A stretch of DNA of 64,000 bases from Roseiarcus sp036488815 (GTDB taxonomy: Bacteria > Pseudomonadota > Alphaproteobacteria > Rhizobiales > Beijerinckiaceae), in NCBI GenBank assembly GCA_036488815.1, contig DASXGX010000141.1, positions 39,345-103,344 on the forward strand, written 5' to 3'. This document shows, piece after piece, positions 24,403-32,911 of this stretch; position 1 is the first letter of the stretch, and every line of letters begins with the position of its first letter. Under the pieces are notes generated by a model that worked only from the letters and a program-made list of their open reading frames with translations, was not told where the DNA came from and made no database searches. The translations under genes and the position numbers were made by a program.

Positions 24403-25710
24403 CTACCCCTCCCCGCGCTCGCGCCGCAGCTTCGCCCAATAGTCCAGCCGCTTGCGGATCTCCCGCTCGAAGCCGCGCTCGACCGGTTCGTAGAGCTGGC
24501 GGCGGCCGAGCGCCTCCGGCCAATAGTTCTGGCCGCTGAAGGCGTCGGGCTCGTCGTGGTCGTATCGGTAGCCGGCGCCGTAGCCGACCTCGCGCATCAG
24601 CTTGGTCGGCGCGTTGAGGATGGTCTGCGGCGGGGCGAGCGAGCCGTGCGACTGGGCGAGCGCGCGCGCCGCCGCAAAGGCGGTGTAGAGCGCGTTCGAC
24701 TTCGGCGCGGTCGCGACATAGACGACGGCTTGCGCGATGGCGAGTTCACCCTCGGGGCTGCCGAGGAAATCGTACGTGTCTTTGGCCGCATTGGCGACGA
24801 CGATCGCTTGCGGGTCGGCGAGGCCGACATCCTCGACGGCCATGCGAACGACGCGCCGGGCGAGAAACAACGGATCCTCGCCGGCGTCGAACATGCGCGC
24901 GAGATAGTAGAGCGCCGCGTCGGGATCGGAACCGCGCACGCTCTTATGCAGCGCCGAGATCAGATTGTAGTGACCTTCTTGCGCCTTGTCGTAGATCGGC
25001 GCGCGGCGCTGCACGACCTGCACGAGGCCGGCGGCGTCGAAGGTCTCGCCCTCGCGCGCGGCGCGCCACACTTCTTCGGCGAGGGTGAGCGCCGCCCGGC
25101 CGTCGCCGTCGGCCATGCGCACGAGCGCGGCGCGCGCCTCCGCGTCGAGCGGCAGCGGCTTGCCGACGAGCTGCTCGGCGCGGGCGATCAGCTTCTCGAT
25201 CGCCTGTTCGTCGAGCGGCCGGAACACCAGAACGCGCGCCCGCGACAACAGCGCCGCATTGAGCTCGAAGGAGGGGTTCTCGGTCGTCGCGCCGATCAGC
25301 GTGATCGAACCGTCCTCCATGACGGGCAGGAAGGAATCCTGCTGGGCGCGATTGAAGCGATGGATCTCGTCGACGAACAGAAGCGTCGCGCGGCCCATGG
25401 CGCGCCGCCCGCGCGCCGCGTCGAAGATCTTCTTGAGTTCGGCGACGCCCGAATGGATCGCCGACACCTGCACGAATTCCGCATCGGCGCGTTGGCCAAT
25501 CAGGCGGGCGACCGTCGTCTTGCCGGAGCCCGGCGGACCCCAGAAAATCATCGAGCCGAGCGTCGGCGCCTGAAGCATTCGCGTCAGCGCGCCGTCGGGC
25601 GCGGTCAGATGCTCCTGGCCCGCCACTTCCTCGAGGCTTTGCGGCCGCAGCCGCTCGGGAAGCGGCGGCGGAGGCGCCAGAGGCGCGAACATATCGGGGC
25701 CGCCGTTCAT
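24403..25710 (-). CDS. rarA: Replication-associated recombination protein A (AAA ATPase)
   Basis: A 435-residue MgsA/RarA/Mgs1 ATPase that acts at stalled replication forks. The N-terminal RPQSLEEVAGQEHL is followed by the Walker A motif WGPPGSGKTT, sensor region FVDEIHRFNRAQQDSFLP (Walker B VDEIH) and GATTENPSFELNAALLSR. The C-terminal part has the MgsA signature HKSVRGSDPDAALYYLARM and QTILNAPTKLMREVGYG. The ATG at 25710 is preferred because GGAGGGAGAA lies just upstream; an ATG at 25692 is possible. The frame continues open to 25977 only by chance. Confidence 0.95.
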   Translation of the reverse strand: MNGGPDMFAPLAPPPPLPERLRPQSLEEVAGQEHLTAPDGALTRMLQAPTLGSMIFWGPPGSGKTTVARLIGQRADAEFVQVSAIHSGVAELKKIFDAARGRRAMGRATLLFVDEIHRFNRAQQDSFLPVMEDGSITLIGATTENPSFELNAALLSRARVLVFRPLDEQAIEKLIARAEQLVGKPLPLDAEARAALVRMADGDGRAALTLAEEVWRAAREGETFDAAGLVQVVQRRAPIYDKAQEGHYNLISALHKSVRGSDPDAALYYLARMFDAGEDPLFLARRVVRMAVEDVGLADPQAIVVANAAKDTYDFLGSPEGELAIAQAVVYVATAPKSNALYTAFAAARALAQSHGSLAPPQTILNAPTKLMREVGYGAGYRYDHDEPDAFSGQNYWPEALGRRQLYEPVERGFEREIRKRLDYWAKLRRERGEG

Positions 25711-25816
25711 GGTTCGATTCTCCCTCCGCCCAAGGGCCAAGTCCAGTACCGACGATCCGCTTGCCCGCAGGCGGCAATTGGAACAATAGTGCACGCCTCG
25801 TCGCAGGAGGCCCCTT

Positions 25817-27016
25817 TTGAACCCTAGCGCCAACGCCCTGTCAGGATTGCCGATCGTCCGCCCCGAGGAGGTCGGCTTGTCGCGCGCCGGCTTGCAGCGC
25901 TTGACCGACGTTGTCCACCGCGAAATCGAGGCCAAACGCGCGCCGGGCGCGTCGATGCTGATCGCCAGGCACGGCAAGGTCGCTTTCTCGCAAACGCTCG
26001 GCGCCCTCGCGCCGGACGGCCCGCCGATGCGCGAGGATGCGATCTTCCGTATCTATTCCATGACCAAGCCGATCGTCTCGGTCGCCGCCATGATGCTCGT
26101 CGAGGAAGGGCGGCTGCTGCTGACCGATCCGCTCGAGAAATATGTGCCTGCTTTCGGCAAGGCGATGGTCGGCGTGGAGAACGGCGACAAGCTCGATTTG
26201 GTTCCGCTCAAGCGCTCGATCACGATCCAGGATTTGCTGCGCCACACCTCGGGCCTCACCTACGGCTTCACCGGCGTCTCCAAAGTGCAGCAGGCGGTGC
26301 TCGCCGCCGCGCCGATGACCCAGGAGAAGACGGCCGCCGAGTTCGTCGATTCGCTCGCCGCCTTGCCGCTGCGCTATCAACCGGGCGAGGCCTGGGAATA
26401 TGGCCATTCGACGGAAGTGCTCGGCCGCGTCATCGAGGTTGTTTCCGGGCAGCGGCTCGGCGACTTCCTCGCCGACCGGCTGTTCGAACCGCTCGGAATG
26501 CAAGACACCGCCTTCTACGTGCCGAACGCCAAGCTCGACCGTTTCGCGCAGCCCACCTCGTTCGATTTTTTCAAAGCGGGCGGGATCGACCTGATCGAAT
26601 CGCGGCAGCCGCCGCGCTGCGAATACGCCGGCGGCGGTCTCGTCTCGACGCTCGGCGACTACGCGCGCTTCCTTGGCATGGTCAGCAGCGGCGGCGCCTT
26701 CGGCGGCTCGCGCATGCTCGGCTCGCGCACGATCGCGTACATGGCGAGCGACCATCTCGGCCCGCATGTCCTCAAGGCGCATCCGCTCCTCTGGCCCGGC
26801 CATGGTTTCGGCCTCGGCTTCGCGGTGCGTACGGAGACCGGCGTCGCGCCGACGATCGGCTCGGCCGGCGAGTTCTTCTGGGGCGGCGTCGCCGGCACCT
26901 CGTTCTGGGTCTCGCCGCGCGACGCCTTGTTCGCGATCCTGCTGGTGCAAGCGCCGGAGAACCGGGAGTTCTTCCGGCAATTGTTCCGCAACCTGGTCAA
27001 CGCGGCGATCGTCTGA
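25817..27016 (+). CDS. Serine hydrolase, beta-lactamase class C / esterase family
   Basis: A 399-residue member of the class C beta-lactamase-like esterase/peptidase fold. The active-site SxxK is Ser81-Met-Thr-Lys84 (IYSMTKP). The second motif region is GEAWEYGHSTEVLGR, and a glycine-rich FFWGGVAGTSFW near the end fills the third-motif position. There is no signal peptide, so a cytoplasmic esterase is more likely than a beta-lactamase. A TTG start at 25817 is chosen because AGGAGG lies seven bases upstream. It diverges from rarA over 106 bases. Confidence 0.88.
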   Translation: MNPSANALSGLPIVRPEEVGLSRAGLQRLTDVVHREIEAKRAPGASMLIARHGKVAFSQTLGALAPDGPPMREDAIFRIYSMTKPIVSVAAMMLVEEGRLLLTDPLEKYVPAFGKAMVGVENGDKLDLVPLKRSITIQDLLRHTSGLTYGFTGVSKVQQAVLAAAPMTQEKTAAEFVDSLAALPLRYQPGEAWEYGHSTEVLGRVIEVVSGQRLGDFLADRLFEPLGMQDTAFYVPNAKLDRFAQPTSFDFFKAGGIDLIESRQPPRCEYAGGGLVSTLGDYARFLGMVSSGGAFGGSRMLGSRTIAYMASDHLGPHVLKAHPLLWPGHGFGLGFAVRTETGVAPTIGSAGEFFWGGVAGTSFWVSPRDALFAILLVQAPENREFFRQLFRNLVNAAIV

Positions 27017-27032
27017 TCGCCGCGTTGGCTCC

Positions 27033-27473
27033 TCACCAGACGCCGGTGTTCGGCATCGACGCCCACGGCTCGGCCGGCGCCAGCGCCTCGCCTTTCTGGA
27101 GCAGCTCGATCGAGATCGCGTCGGGGCTGCGGACGAAGGCCATGCGTCCGTCGCGCGGCGGGCGGTTGATGACGACGCCCGCCTTCTGCAGCTTGTCGCA
27201 GGTGGCGTAGATGTCATCGACCTCATAGGCGAGATGGCCGAAGTTGCGCCCGCCCGTGTAGGTCTCCGGATCCCAGTTGTAGGTCAGCTCGACCAGAGGC
27301 GCCTGGTTCTTCTTGGCGCGCTCGACGTCGCCGGGCGCAGCGAGAAAGACGAGGGTGTACCGGCCCTTCTCGTTGGTGGTGCGCCGGACTTCGACGAGCC
27401 CGAACTTGCCGACGTAAAACTCGAGCGACTTGTCGAGATCGGTAACGCGAACCATCGTGTGAAGATATTCCAT
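27033..27473 (-). CDS. gloA: Lactoylglutathione lyase-like (glyoxalase I) protein
   Basis: A 146-residue single VOC domain protein close to bacterial glyoxalase I, which isomerises the methylglyoxal-glutathione adduct to lactoylglutathione. It starts MEYLHTMVRVTDLDKSLEFY with the first metal His, has VELTYNWDPETYTGGRNFGHLAYEV with Glu and His in the standard positions, and ends with SIELLQK. It runs toward the serine hydrolase gene with 16 bases between stops. A related dioxygenase is the alternative. Confidence 0.88.
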   Translation of the reverse strand: MEYLHTMVRVTDLDKSLEFYVGKFGLVEVRRTTNEKGRYTLVFLAAPGDVERAKKNQAPLVELTYNWDPETYTGGRNFGHLAYEVDDIYATCDKLQKAGVVINRPPRDGRMAFVRSPDAISIELLQKGEALAPAEPWASMPNTGVW

Positions 27474-27549
27474 ATCCGGTCCTCTAGGGTTTGCCTCGGC
27501 GCGGCCGGCGGCGCATAAGGCCGATCAAGCGCGCCTGGAGGGGTTATAT

Positions 27550-28953
27550 ATGGTTGAAGCGGCCGAGCGCGGTCAAAAAGAGGCGCCATCTCGGCGAAAG
27601 CGGCGCGCCGCTTTGGCTTCGGTCGGGGCCAGCTTCGCCCTGACGCTCGTCAAATTCGCCGCCGGCCTGACGACCGGCTCCCTGGCGCTGCTCTCCGAGG
27701 CCGCCCACAACACGCTCGACATCGGCGCGAGCGCGGTGACCTATGTGGCGGTGCGCGAGGCCGATAAGCCGGCCGACGAGGACCATCCTTTCGGCCACGC
27801 CAAGATCGAGGCCGTCGCCGCGCTCGCGCAGACGGGGTTCCTCCTCGCGCTCTCCGTCGCGGTCGCCGTCGAGGCGCTGCGCCGCATCGGCGGCGAGCCC
27901 CAGACGGTGGACGCGAATCTGTTCGGCTTCGCCGCCATTCTCCTCTCCATCGGCGTCGACGTCGTGCGCTATCTCGCCCTGACGCGCCTCGCGCGTGAGA
28001 CGCGAAGCGACGCCTTGGCGGCCGACGCGCTGCATTATTCGAGCGACCTCGTCTCCTCCGCGCTCGTTCTGGTCGGCCTCGCCGCGACCCGCTGGGGCTG
28101 GCCGCATGCCGACGCCTTCGCCGCCATCGGCGTCGCCGCTTTCATCGCCGTCGCCGGCTTCCGCCTCGGGCGGCGCACGATCGACGCGCTGGTCGACGCG
28201 GCGCCCAAGGGTCTCGCGGAGGCCGTGCGGGCGACCGTGCGGGACGTTCCCGGCGTCGCCGGAACGGAATTCCTGCGCTTGCGCCGCAGCGGCGCGCTGA
28301 CGATCGGCGAGCTCGGCCTCTACGTATCCCGCACCCTGCCGCTCGAACGCGTTTCCGCGATCAAGGCCGACGTCGCCGACGCGATCGCGCGCCGATGGCC
28401 CGACACGGCGTTGACGCTCACCGCCGACCCGCTCGCGCTCGACGACGAGACCGTGCTCGAGCGCGTGCAGGTGATCGCCGCGCGCCGGCGGCTGTTTGTC
28501 CATCGCGTCGCGGTCCAGAATGTCGCGGACCGCAAATCGGTGACGCTGGACCTCGAGGTCGACGGCCGCATGAGCCTCGGCGCGGCGCACGACATCGCCT
28601 CGCAGCTCGAACGCGCGATTACGGACGAGATCGGCCCGGATATCGAGGTCGAGACGCATATCGAGCCGATGGAAATGTTCGAGATCGGCGGCAGCGACGC
28701 CGACCCGTCGCTCACTCGAGCGATCGCCGAGGCGTTGGCGCGCGCCGCCACGCGTGACGGCGTGCTGCGCGATGTCCATGACGTGCGCGTCCGCGCCGCA
28801 TCGAACGGCCACATCGTCATCTTCCATTGCCGCGTCGATCCTTCGATCCCGGTCGAGGCGGCGCACGAGCGCGTCGATGCGATCGAACGTTCGATCCGCG
28901 ACGAATTTCCTTCGGTCGTTCGTACGGTCGGCCATGCGGAACCGGCGCGCTGA
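27550..28953 (+). CDS. Cation diffusion facilitator transporter with extended cytoplasmic tail
   Basis: A 467-residue metal/proton antiporter of the CDF family, exporting a divalent metal from the cytoplasm. Metal-site residues are His53 and Asp57 in SEAAHNTLD and His162 and Asp166 in LHYSSD; HPFGHAKIE sits after TM2. About five to six membrane helices end near residue 200. The tail then appears to hold three successive ferredoxin-like dimerisation domains (about 205-290, 300-385 and 395-467), whereas most CDF proteins have one. Zinc, cobalt or iron is plausible; manganese is less so. Confidence 0.88.
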   Translation: MVEAAERGQKEAPSRRKRRAALASVGASFALTLVKFAAGLTTGSLALLSEAAHNTLDIGASAVTYVAVREADKPADEDHPFGHAKIEAVAALAQTGFLLALSVAVAVEALRRIGGEPQTVDANLFGFAAILLSIGVDVVRYLALTRLARETRSDALAADALHYSSDLVSSALVLVGLAATRWGWPHADAFAAIGVAAFIAVAGFRLGRRTIDALVDAAPKGLAEAVRATVRDVPGVAGTEFLRLRRSGALTIGELGLYVSRTLPLERVSAIKADVADAIARRWPDTALTLTADPLALDDETVLERVQVIAARRRLFVHRVAVQNVADRKSVTLDLEVDGRMSLGAAHDIASQLERAITDEIGPDIEVETHIEPMEMFEIGGSDADPSLTRAIAEALARAATRDGVLRDVHDVRVRAASNGHIVIFHCRVDPSIPVEAAHERVDAIERSIRDEFPSVVRTVGHAEPAR

Positions 28954-29072
28954 CGGACCTCACGTTTGGTGAGCGCATCGTGATCGCGCGAGAGCCGCGG
29001 ACGCCGATTGCCGCGACGCCCGCAATGCGTCTATTGTCGCCGTCATCCCTACAGGACTGATTCGGCTTCTCA

Positions 29073-29999
29073 ATGACCTTCGACAACGAGACCGCGGACT
29101 TGCGCAGCGCGCATGTGATCGTCGTCGGCAACGAGAAGGGAGGCGCGGGCAAGTCGACGATCTCGATTCATCTCGCGGTCGCGCTCCTCAAGGCCGGCCG
29201 CAAGGTGGCCTGCATCGATCTCGACACGCGCCAACAAACGCTGACGCGCTTCTTCGAGAACCGGAAGTCCTGGTCCGCCAATGCGCCCTGGCAAATCGAA
29301 CTGCCGCGCCATTGCGCCATGGAGCGCGGCAAATCCAGCGACGTGCGCGCCAACGAGGCGCATGAGTTCGCCCTGTTCGCCGAGGCGATCGGCGCCGTCG
29401 AGCACGACTACGAATTCGTCATCATCGACACGCCCGCCAGCGATTCCTATCTGATGCGGCTCGCGCACTCGCTCGCCGACACGTTGGTCTCGCCGCTCAA
29501 CGACAGCTACATCGACATCGACGTCTTCTCGCGCGTCCATCACGACCGAGCGCAGCGCGGCGCCGTCGCGCATTACGCCGACCTCGTCATGGAAGCGCGG
29601 CGCAAGCGCCGCCTCGTCGATAATGGCGTGATCGACTGGGTCATGGTGCGCAACCGCATGGCTTCGATCGCCAGCAACAATTCCCGCCAGATCGCAGTCA
29701 GCATCGGCCGGCTCGCCGCCGAGCTTCGCTTCCGCGTCGCCGAAGGCTTGCACGACCGCGTGATCTTCCGTGAACTGTTCCCGATCGGCCTCACCGCACT
29801 CGATCCGATCGAAGACACCTCCGCCGGCGCCCTGACCGCTTCCCAGCAGGCGGCGCGGCGCGAGATCGAAGCGCTGGTCGCCGCGCTCGATCTGCCCGCG
29901 CGCGAGCCGGGCGTCGAGCATCTGCAATCGCGGCGCATGTGGCATGCGCGGGTCTCTAACAACTACGAACGCTCCGGCGCCGCGCCGCTTCATAGCTGA
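29073..29999 (+). CDS. mipZ: Division-plane positioning ATPase MipZ
   Basis: A 308-residue ParA-family ATPase matching MipZ, which forms a gradient from the ParB-bound poles and blocks FtsZ assembly away from mid-cell. The start HVIVVGNEKGGAGKST carries a deviant Walker A (Lys22 and Lys27). CIDLDTRQQTLTRFFENR and the switch FVIIDTPASDSYLMRLAHSL follow, then TLVSPLNDSYIDID, all typical of alphaproteobacterial MipZ. There is no other partition gene nearby, which is normal for mipZ. The next gene begins over its stop codon. Confidence 0.93.
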   Translation: MTFDNETADLRSAHVIVVGNEKGGAGKSTISIHLAVALLKAGRKVACIDLDTRQQTLTRFFENRKSWSANAPWQIELPRHCAMERGKSSDVRANEAHEFALFAEAIGAVEHDYEFVIIDTPASDSYLMRLAHSLADTLVSPLNDSYIDIDVFSRVHHDRAQRGAVAHYADLVMEARRKRRLVDNGVIDWVMVRNRMASIASNNSRQIAVSIGRLAAELRFRVAEGLHDRVIFRELFPIGLTALDPIEDTSAGALTASQQAARREIEALVAALDLPAREPGVEHLQSRRMWHARVSNNYERSGAAPLHS

Positions 30000-30025
30000 T
30001 GCGAGACAGCGCGGAAGTGAGCCCC

Positions 30026-30964
30026 ATGAAGCCCGCGCTCTGTCTCACGCCCGACCTCTCCTTCTTTCGGCCCGCGGTGCGAGCGGCCGCCTCGCTGATT
30101 GCGCAGAGCGACTCGGACGCGTTCGACATTTTCATCGTCTGCGAGGCGGAAGACGTCGCGCCCGGATTCGACGCGCTGGATCCGGCGCTGCGGAGCCGCA
30201 TCAACCTCTTCGTGACCGATTTTTCGCGCTTTGAAGACGGCCTTGCCGGACGCGGCCGCTTCTCGCGCGCGGTGTTCCGCCGCCTCTTTCTCGATCGCGT
30301 GCTGCCAGAGACTTATTCGCGCATCGTCACGATGGACTCGGACATGTTGGTGGTCCGGCCCGGGCTGTCGCGCCTCGCCAGCGTCGACCTTGGCGGCAAG
30401 CCGATCGCCGCCGCCTACGACATGATCTATCTCTTCGATTTCAATGTCGGCGCGGCGCTCACGCGGCGCTTCCAGGCGAGCCGGCTCGGGCTCGGCCTCG
30501 ATCTCGCGACGCCCTACTTCAACGCCGGCCTCATGGTGATCGATCGCGCCGCCTGGGGCGCCGCCGAACTCAGCCACCGCGTCGCACGCGCCCTGCGCGC
30601 CGAGCCGGAACGCTATCCCTTCATGGAGCAGGACGCACTTAACGCAACGCTGAAGGGCAAGTTTGCGCCGCTGTCGCCGCGATGCAATTTCATGGGCGAG
30701 TTCCTGGTGCTCGATCTCGAGACGACGATCGAGCCGATCGTGCTGCACTTCGTCAACAGCCCCAAACCCTGGCAGGCCGGCTGGCGCGGCGAACAGCGTT
30801 TCGCCGAACTTTACCGGAGCTGGTTCGCCGCTTCGCCCTGGTCCGATTGGGCCTTGCCGGCGCCCGAAGGCCGCCTCGCCAAGCCGCCCAAGACCGCCGT
30901 GCGCCGCGCCTTCGCCGAGCGGCTGACGGCGTTCCTGGCGACGCAACGCTTCGTGGACCAGTAG
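30026..30964 (+). CDS. Glycosyltransferase, family 8-like
   Basis: A 312-residue GT-A fold transferase. The motif RIVTMDSDMLVVRPGL contains the DxD that binds the metal and nucleotide-sugar. TPYFNAGLMVID and EQDALNATLKGKFAPL are GT8 features, and VLHFVNSPKPWQAG is the usual HxxxxKPW ending. It probably adds a hexose to a lipopolysaccharide or other envelope glycan. I start at 30026 (GGAAGTGAG upstream), but the ATG at 29999, which overlaps the mipZ TGA, gives nine extra residues and would couple the two genes. Confidence 0.85.
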   Translation: MKPALCLTPDLSFFRPAVRAAASLIAQSDSDAFDIFIVCEAEDVAPGFDALDPALRSRINLFVTDFSRFEDGLAGRGRFSRAVFRRLFLDRVLPETYSRIVTMDSDMLVVRPGLSRLASVDLGGKPIAAAYDMIYLFDFNVGAALTRRFQASRLGLGLDLATPYFNAGLMVIDRAAWGAAELSHRVARALRAEPERYPFMEQDALNATLKGKFAPLSPRCNFMGEFLVLDLETTIEPIVLHFVNSPKPWQAGWRGEQRFAELYRSWFAASPWSDWALPAPEGRLAKPPKTAVRRAFAERLTAFLATQRFVDQ

Positions 30965-31087
30965 TCCGGGTCTCGACCGCCCCGCGATCCACGCGAGCCT
31001 CACGGATAACCCTTCGTTAAGCATACTATGGTTAACGTTTGGTCGCTCCGGACGTGATCGCGTCCGGCGCGGCCCTGAGAGACGACC

Positions 31088-32779
31088 GTGAAGCCATCGC
31101 AAATAGCCCTCACGATCGGTGTGGCGAGCTTGGCCACCGGGGCTGCAGCGGCCGATCTGGGTCCCTTTTTCGCGCCGCCGGACTACGCGCCGCCCCCGTT
31201 GGGCATCCACACCGCCGGCCGTTGGGAAGGGATGCACATCGGCGTAAACGGCGGCGGCTTCTATTCGCCGAGTTCAGGCGAGTCGATCGGCTGGTTTCCG
31301 CCCGCGCCCTATATGTCGACCGCAGGCATTCCCAATTCGATGTCGATGAAACAATCCGGCGTGCTGGGCGGCGCGCAGATCGGCTATGCGAAGCAGTGGG
31401 GAGGGTTCGTCCTCGGCGCCGAGACGGACTATGACATGGTCGGCTCCAAGTCGTCGCAGACCGTCGTCGATCCCTCCTACGCCGGCGTAGGCTATTCCTT
31501 CTCCGAAACCCAAAGTCTTCGATCGCTCGGGACGATCCGCGCAAACGTCGGCTTCGCCCCGATCAACGACCTCCTGATATACGCCACCGGCGGCCTCGCC
31601 TTTGGGTTTGCCTCGCTGAACAGCGGGCTCGGATTCGGCAATGGCGTGACCTACACCGGCGCCGACACGAACATGCTGGTTGGATACGCGGTGGGCGGCG
31701 GCGTCGAATACGCGATCGACTCGCAATGGTCGATCGGCTTGCAGGGCCTCTATTACGACCTGGGAAAGAGCACCGTCGTCGGCGCCCCGAATGTGCTTTT
31801 TCCGGCCGACGAGATCTCGCCCGAAACCAATTCCACCGCCGACTTCAAAGGCTTCACGCTGCGTCTGACCGCCAACTACGAGTTCGGAGGCGAGAGCGCG
31901 CCGGTCATCTTCCCGAACTCGAGTCCGCCGGAGATCGCGGCCACCGTCGGAGCGCGGGCGGGCATGTCGGTCTCGCAAAATCGGATGAGCCTCTACGATG
32001 GAACAGGCTCGGTCCTGATGTCGCGCCTGACCTATCATGACACCCAAGCGGCGATCGGCGAGATTTTCGGCCGGCTGGACGACAACAGCGGGCTTTTCGC
32101 AAAGGGATTCGCCGGAATCGGACGCCTCTACGACGGGACTTTGCAAGACGAGGATTTTCCACCGGGCGTCAGCCCCTATTCCTCGACCGACAGCACACAG
32201 CGTTACGGCGAGCTCGGCTACGGCGTCGCAGACGTCGGCTATTACGGGTTCACGCAGCCGTACTATAGGGTCGGCGGCCTGATGGGCGCGACCTTCATCT
32301 CCGAGCAGTTGAACGCGTCTGGCTGCGTTCAGACCGCGACCAACCCGGACGTTTGCACCCCGGCCGGCTTCGTCGCCTCCAGCAATTCCAGCATCACGGA
32401 CAGCAACGTCTGGTGGGGCGCGCGTCTCGGCCTCGTCGGCGAAGCCAGCTTGCCGGGCGGCTTCACCGTGCGTGGCGAGGCGGTCTGGCTGCCGTTCATT
32501 ACCTTCTCCGGCGAGAACTACCACTATCTGCGCATACCCCAGGACTTTTCTGGACCGATACCGGAGAGCGCGACCGGCCATCTGGGCTATCAGCTGGAAG
32601 GCGAGATCGACTACGCGCTGGCGCACAACTTCACCATCGGCGTCGGCGCCCGCTATTGGTCGCTCGACGCGAAGGGCGACGTAAACTTCCAGGACGCCGC
32701 TGCTGGCGGCGAGTCGCAGGTCGGAACCTTCTCCACGCAGATTTTCCAAGCCTACGCCCAGACCGCCTACCGCTTCTGA
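31088..32779 (+). CDS. Outer-membrane protein: Omp25-like barrel fused to an omptin-like barrel
   Basis: A 563-residue exported outer-membrane protein. The signal peptide (residues 1-21, ending AAAADL) is followed by an Omp25/31-type barrel (about 45-268: GMHIGVNGGGFY, GVLGGAQIGYAKQWGGFVLGAE, FTLRLTANYEFGG). The second half (about 282-563) reads like an omptin barrel: LMSRLTYHDTQ, the pair Asp354-x-Asp356 in GTLQDEDF, WLPFITFSGENYHYLR, and the terminal aromatic YRF. The OmpT Asp-Glu-His catalytic pair is here Asn477-Tyr-His479, so proteolysis may be lost. An AT-rich spacer with a TTAACCAT-type half-site lies upstream. Confidence 0.8.
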   Translation: MKPSQIALTIGVASLATGAAAADLGPFFAPPDYAPPPLGIHTAGRWEGMHIGVNGGGFYSPSSGESIGWFPPAPYMSTAGIPNSMSMKQSGVLGGAQIGYAKQWGGFVLGAETDYDMVGSKSSQTVVDPSYAGVGYSFSETQSLRSLGTIRANVGFAPINDLLIYATGGLAFGFASLNSGLGFGNGVTYTGADTNMLVGYAVGGGVEYAIDSQWSIGLQGLYYDLGKSTVVGAPNVLFPADEISPETNSTADFKGFTLRLTANYEFGGESAPVIFPNSSPPEIAATVGARAGMSVSQNRMSLYDGTGSVLMSRLTYHDTQAAIGEIFGRLDDNSGLFAKGFAGIGRLYDGTLQDEDFPPGVSPYSSTDSTQRYGELGYGVADVGYYGFTQPYYRVGGLMGATFISEQLNASGCVQTATNPDVCTPAGFVASSNSSITDSNVWWGARLGLVGEASLPGGFTVRGEAVWLPFITFSGENYHYLRIPQDFSGPIPESATGHLGYQLEGEIDYALAHNFTIGVGARYWSLDAKGDVNFQDAAAGGESQVGTFSTQIFQAYAQTAYRF

Positions 32780-32911
32780 CGTCGGGAAGCCTCGCCCAGG
32801 GAGGTGCGCCGAAAGGAACAAACCGCCGATGGCGGCGGCCCGACATTGCCTTGACGCGCTTCGCGGTTCGGGCTCCTTTCCCGAACCTATCGTTCGCAAA
32901 GGGCGCGGCGC

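Noticed and set aside
31017..31036. TTAA...TTAAC pair before the outer-membrane protein gene as a CtrA site
   Set aside because: The spacing is 11 bases rather than 7. Only a TTAACCAT half-site is left, too weak to list.
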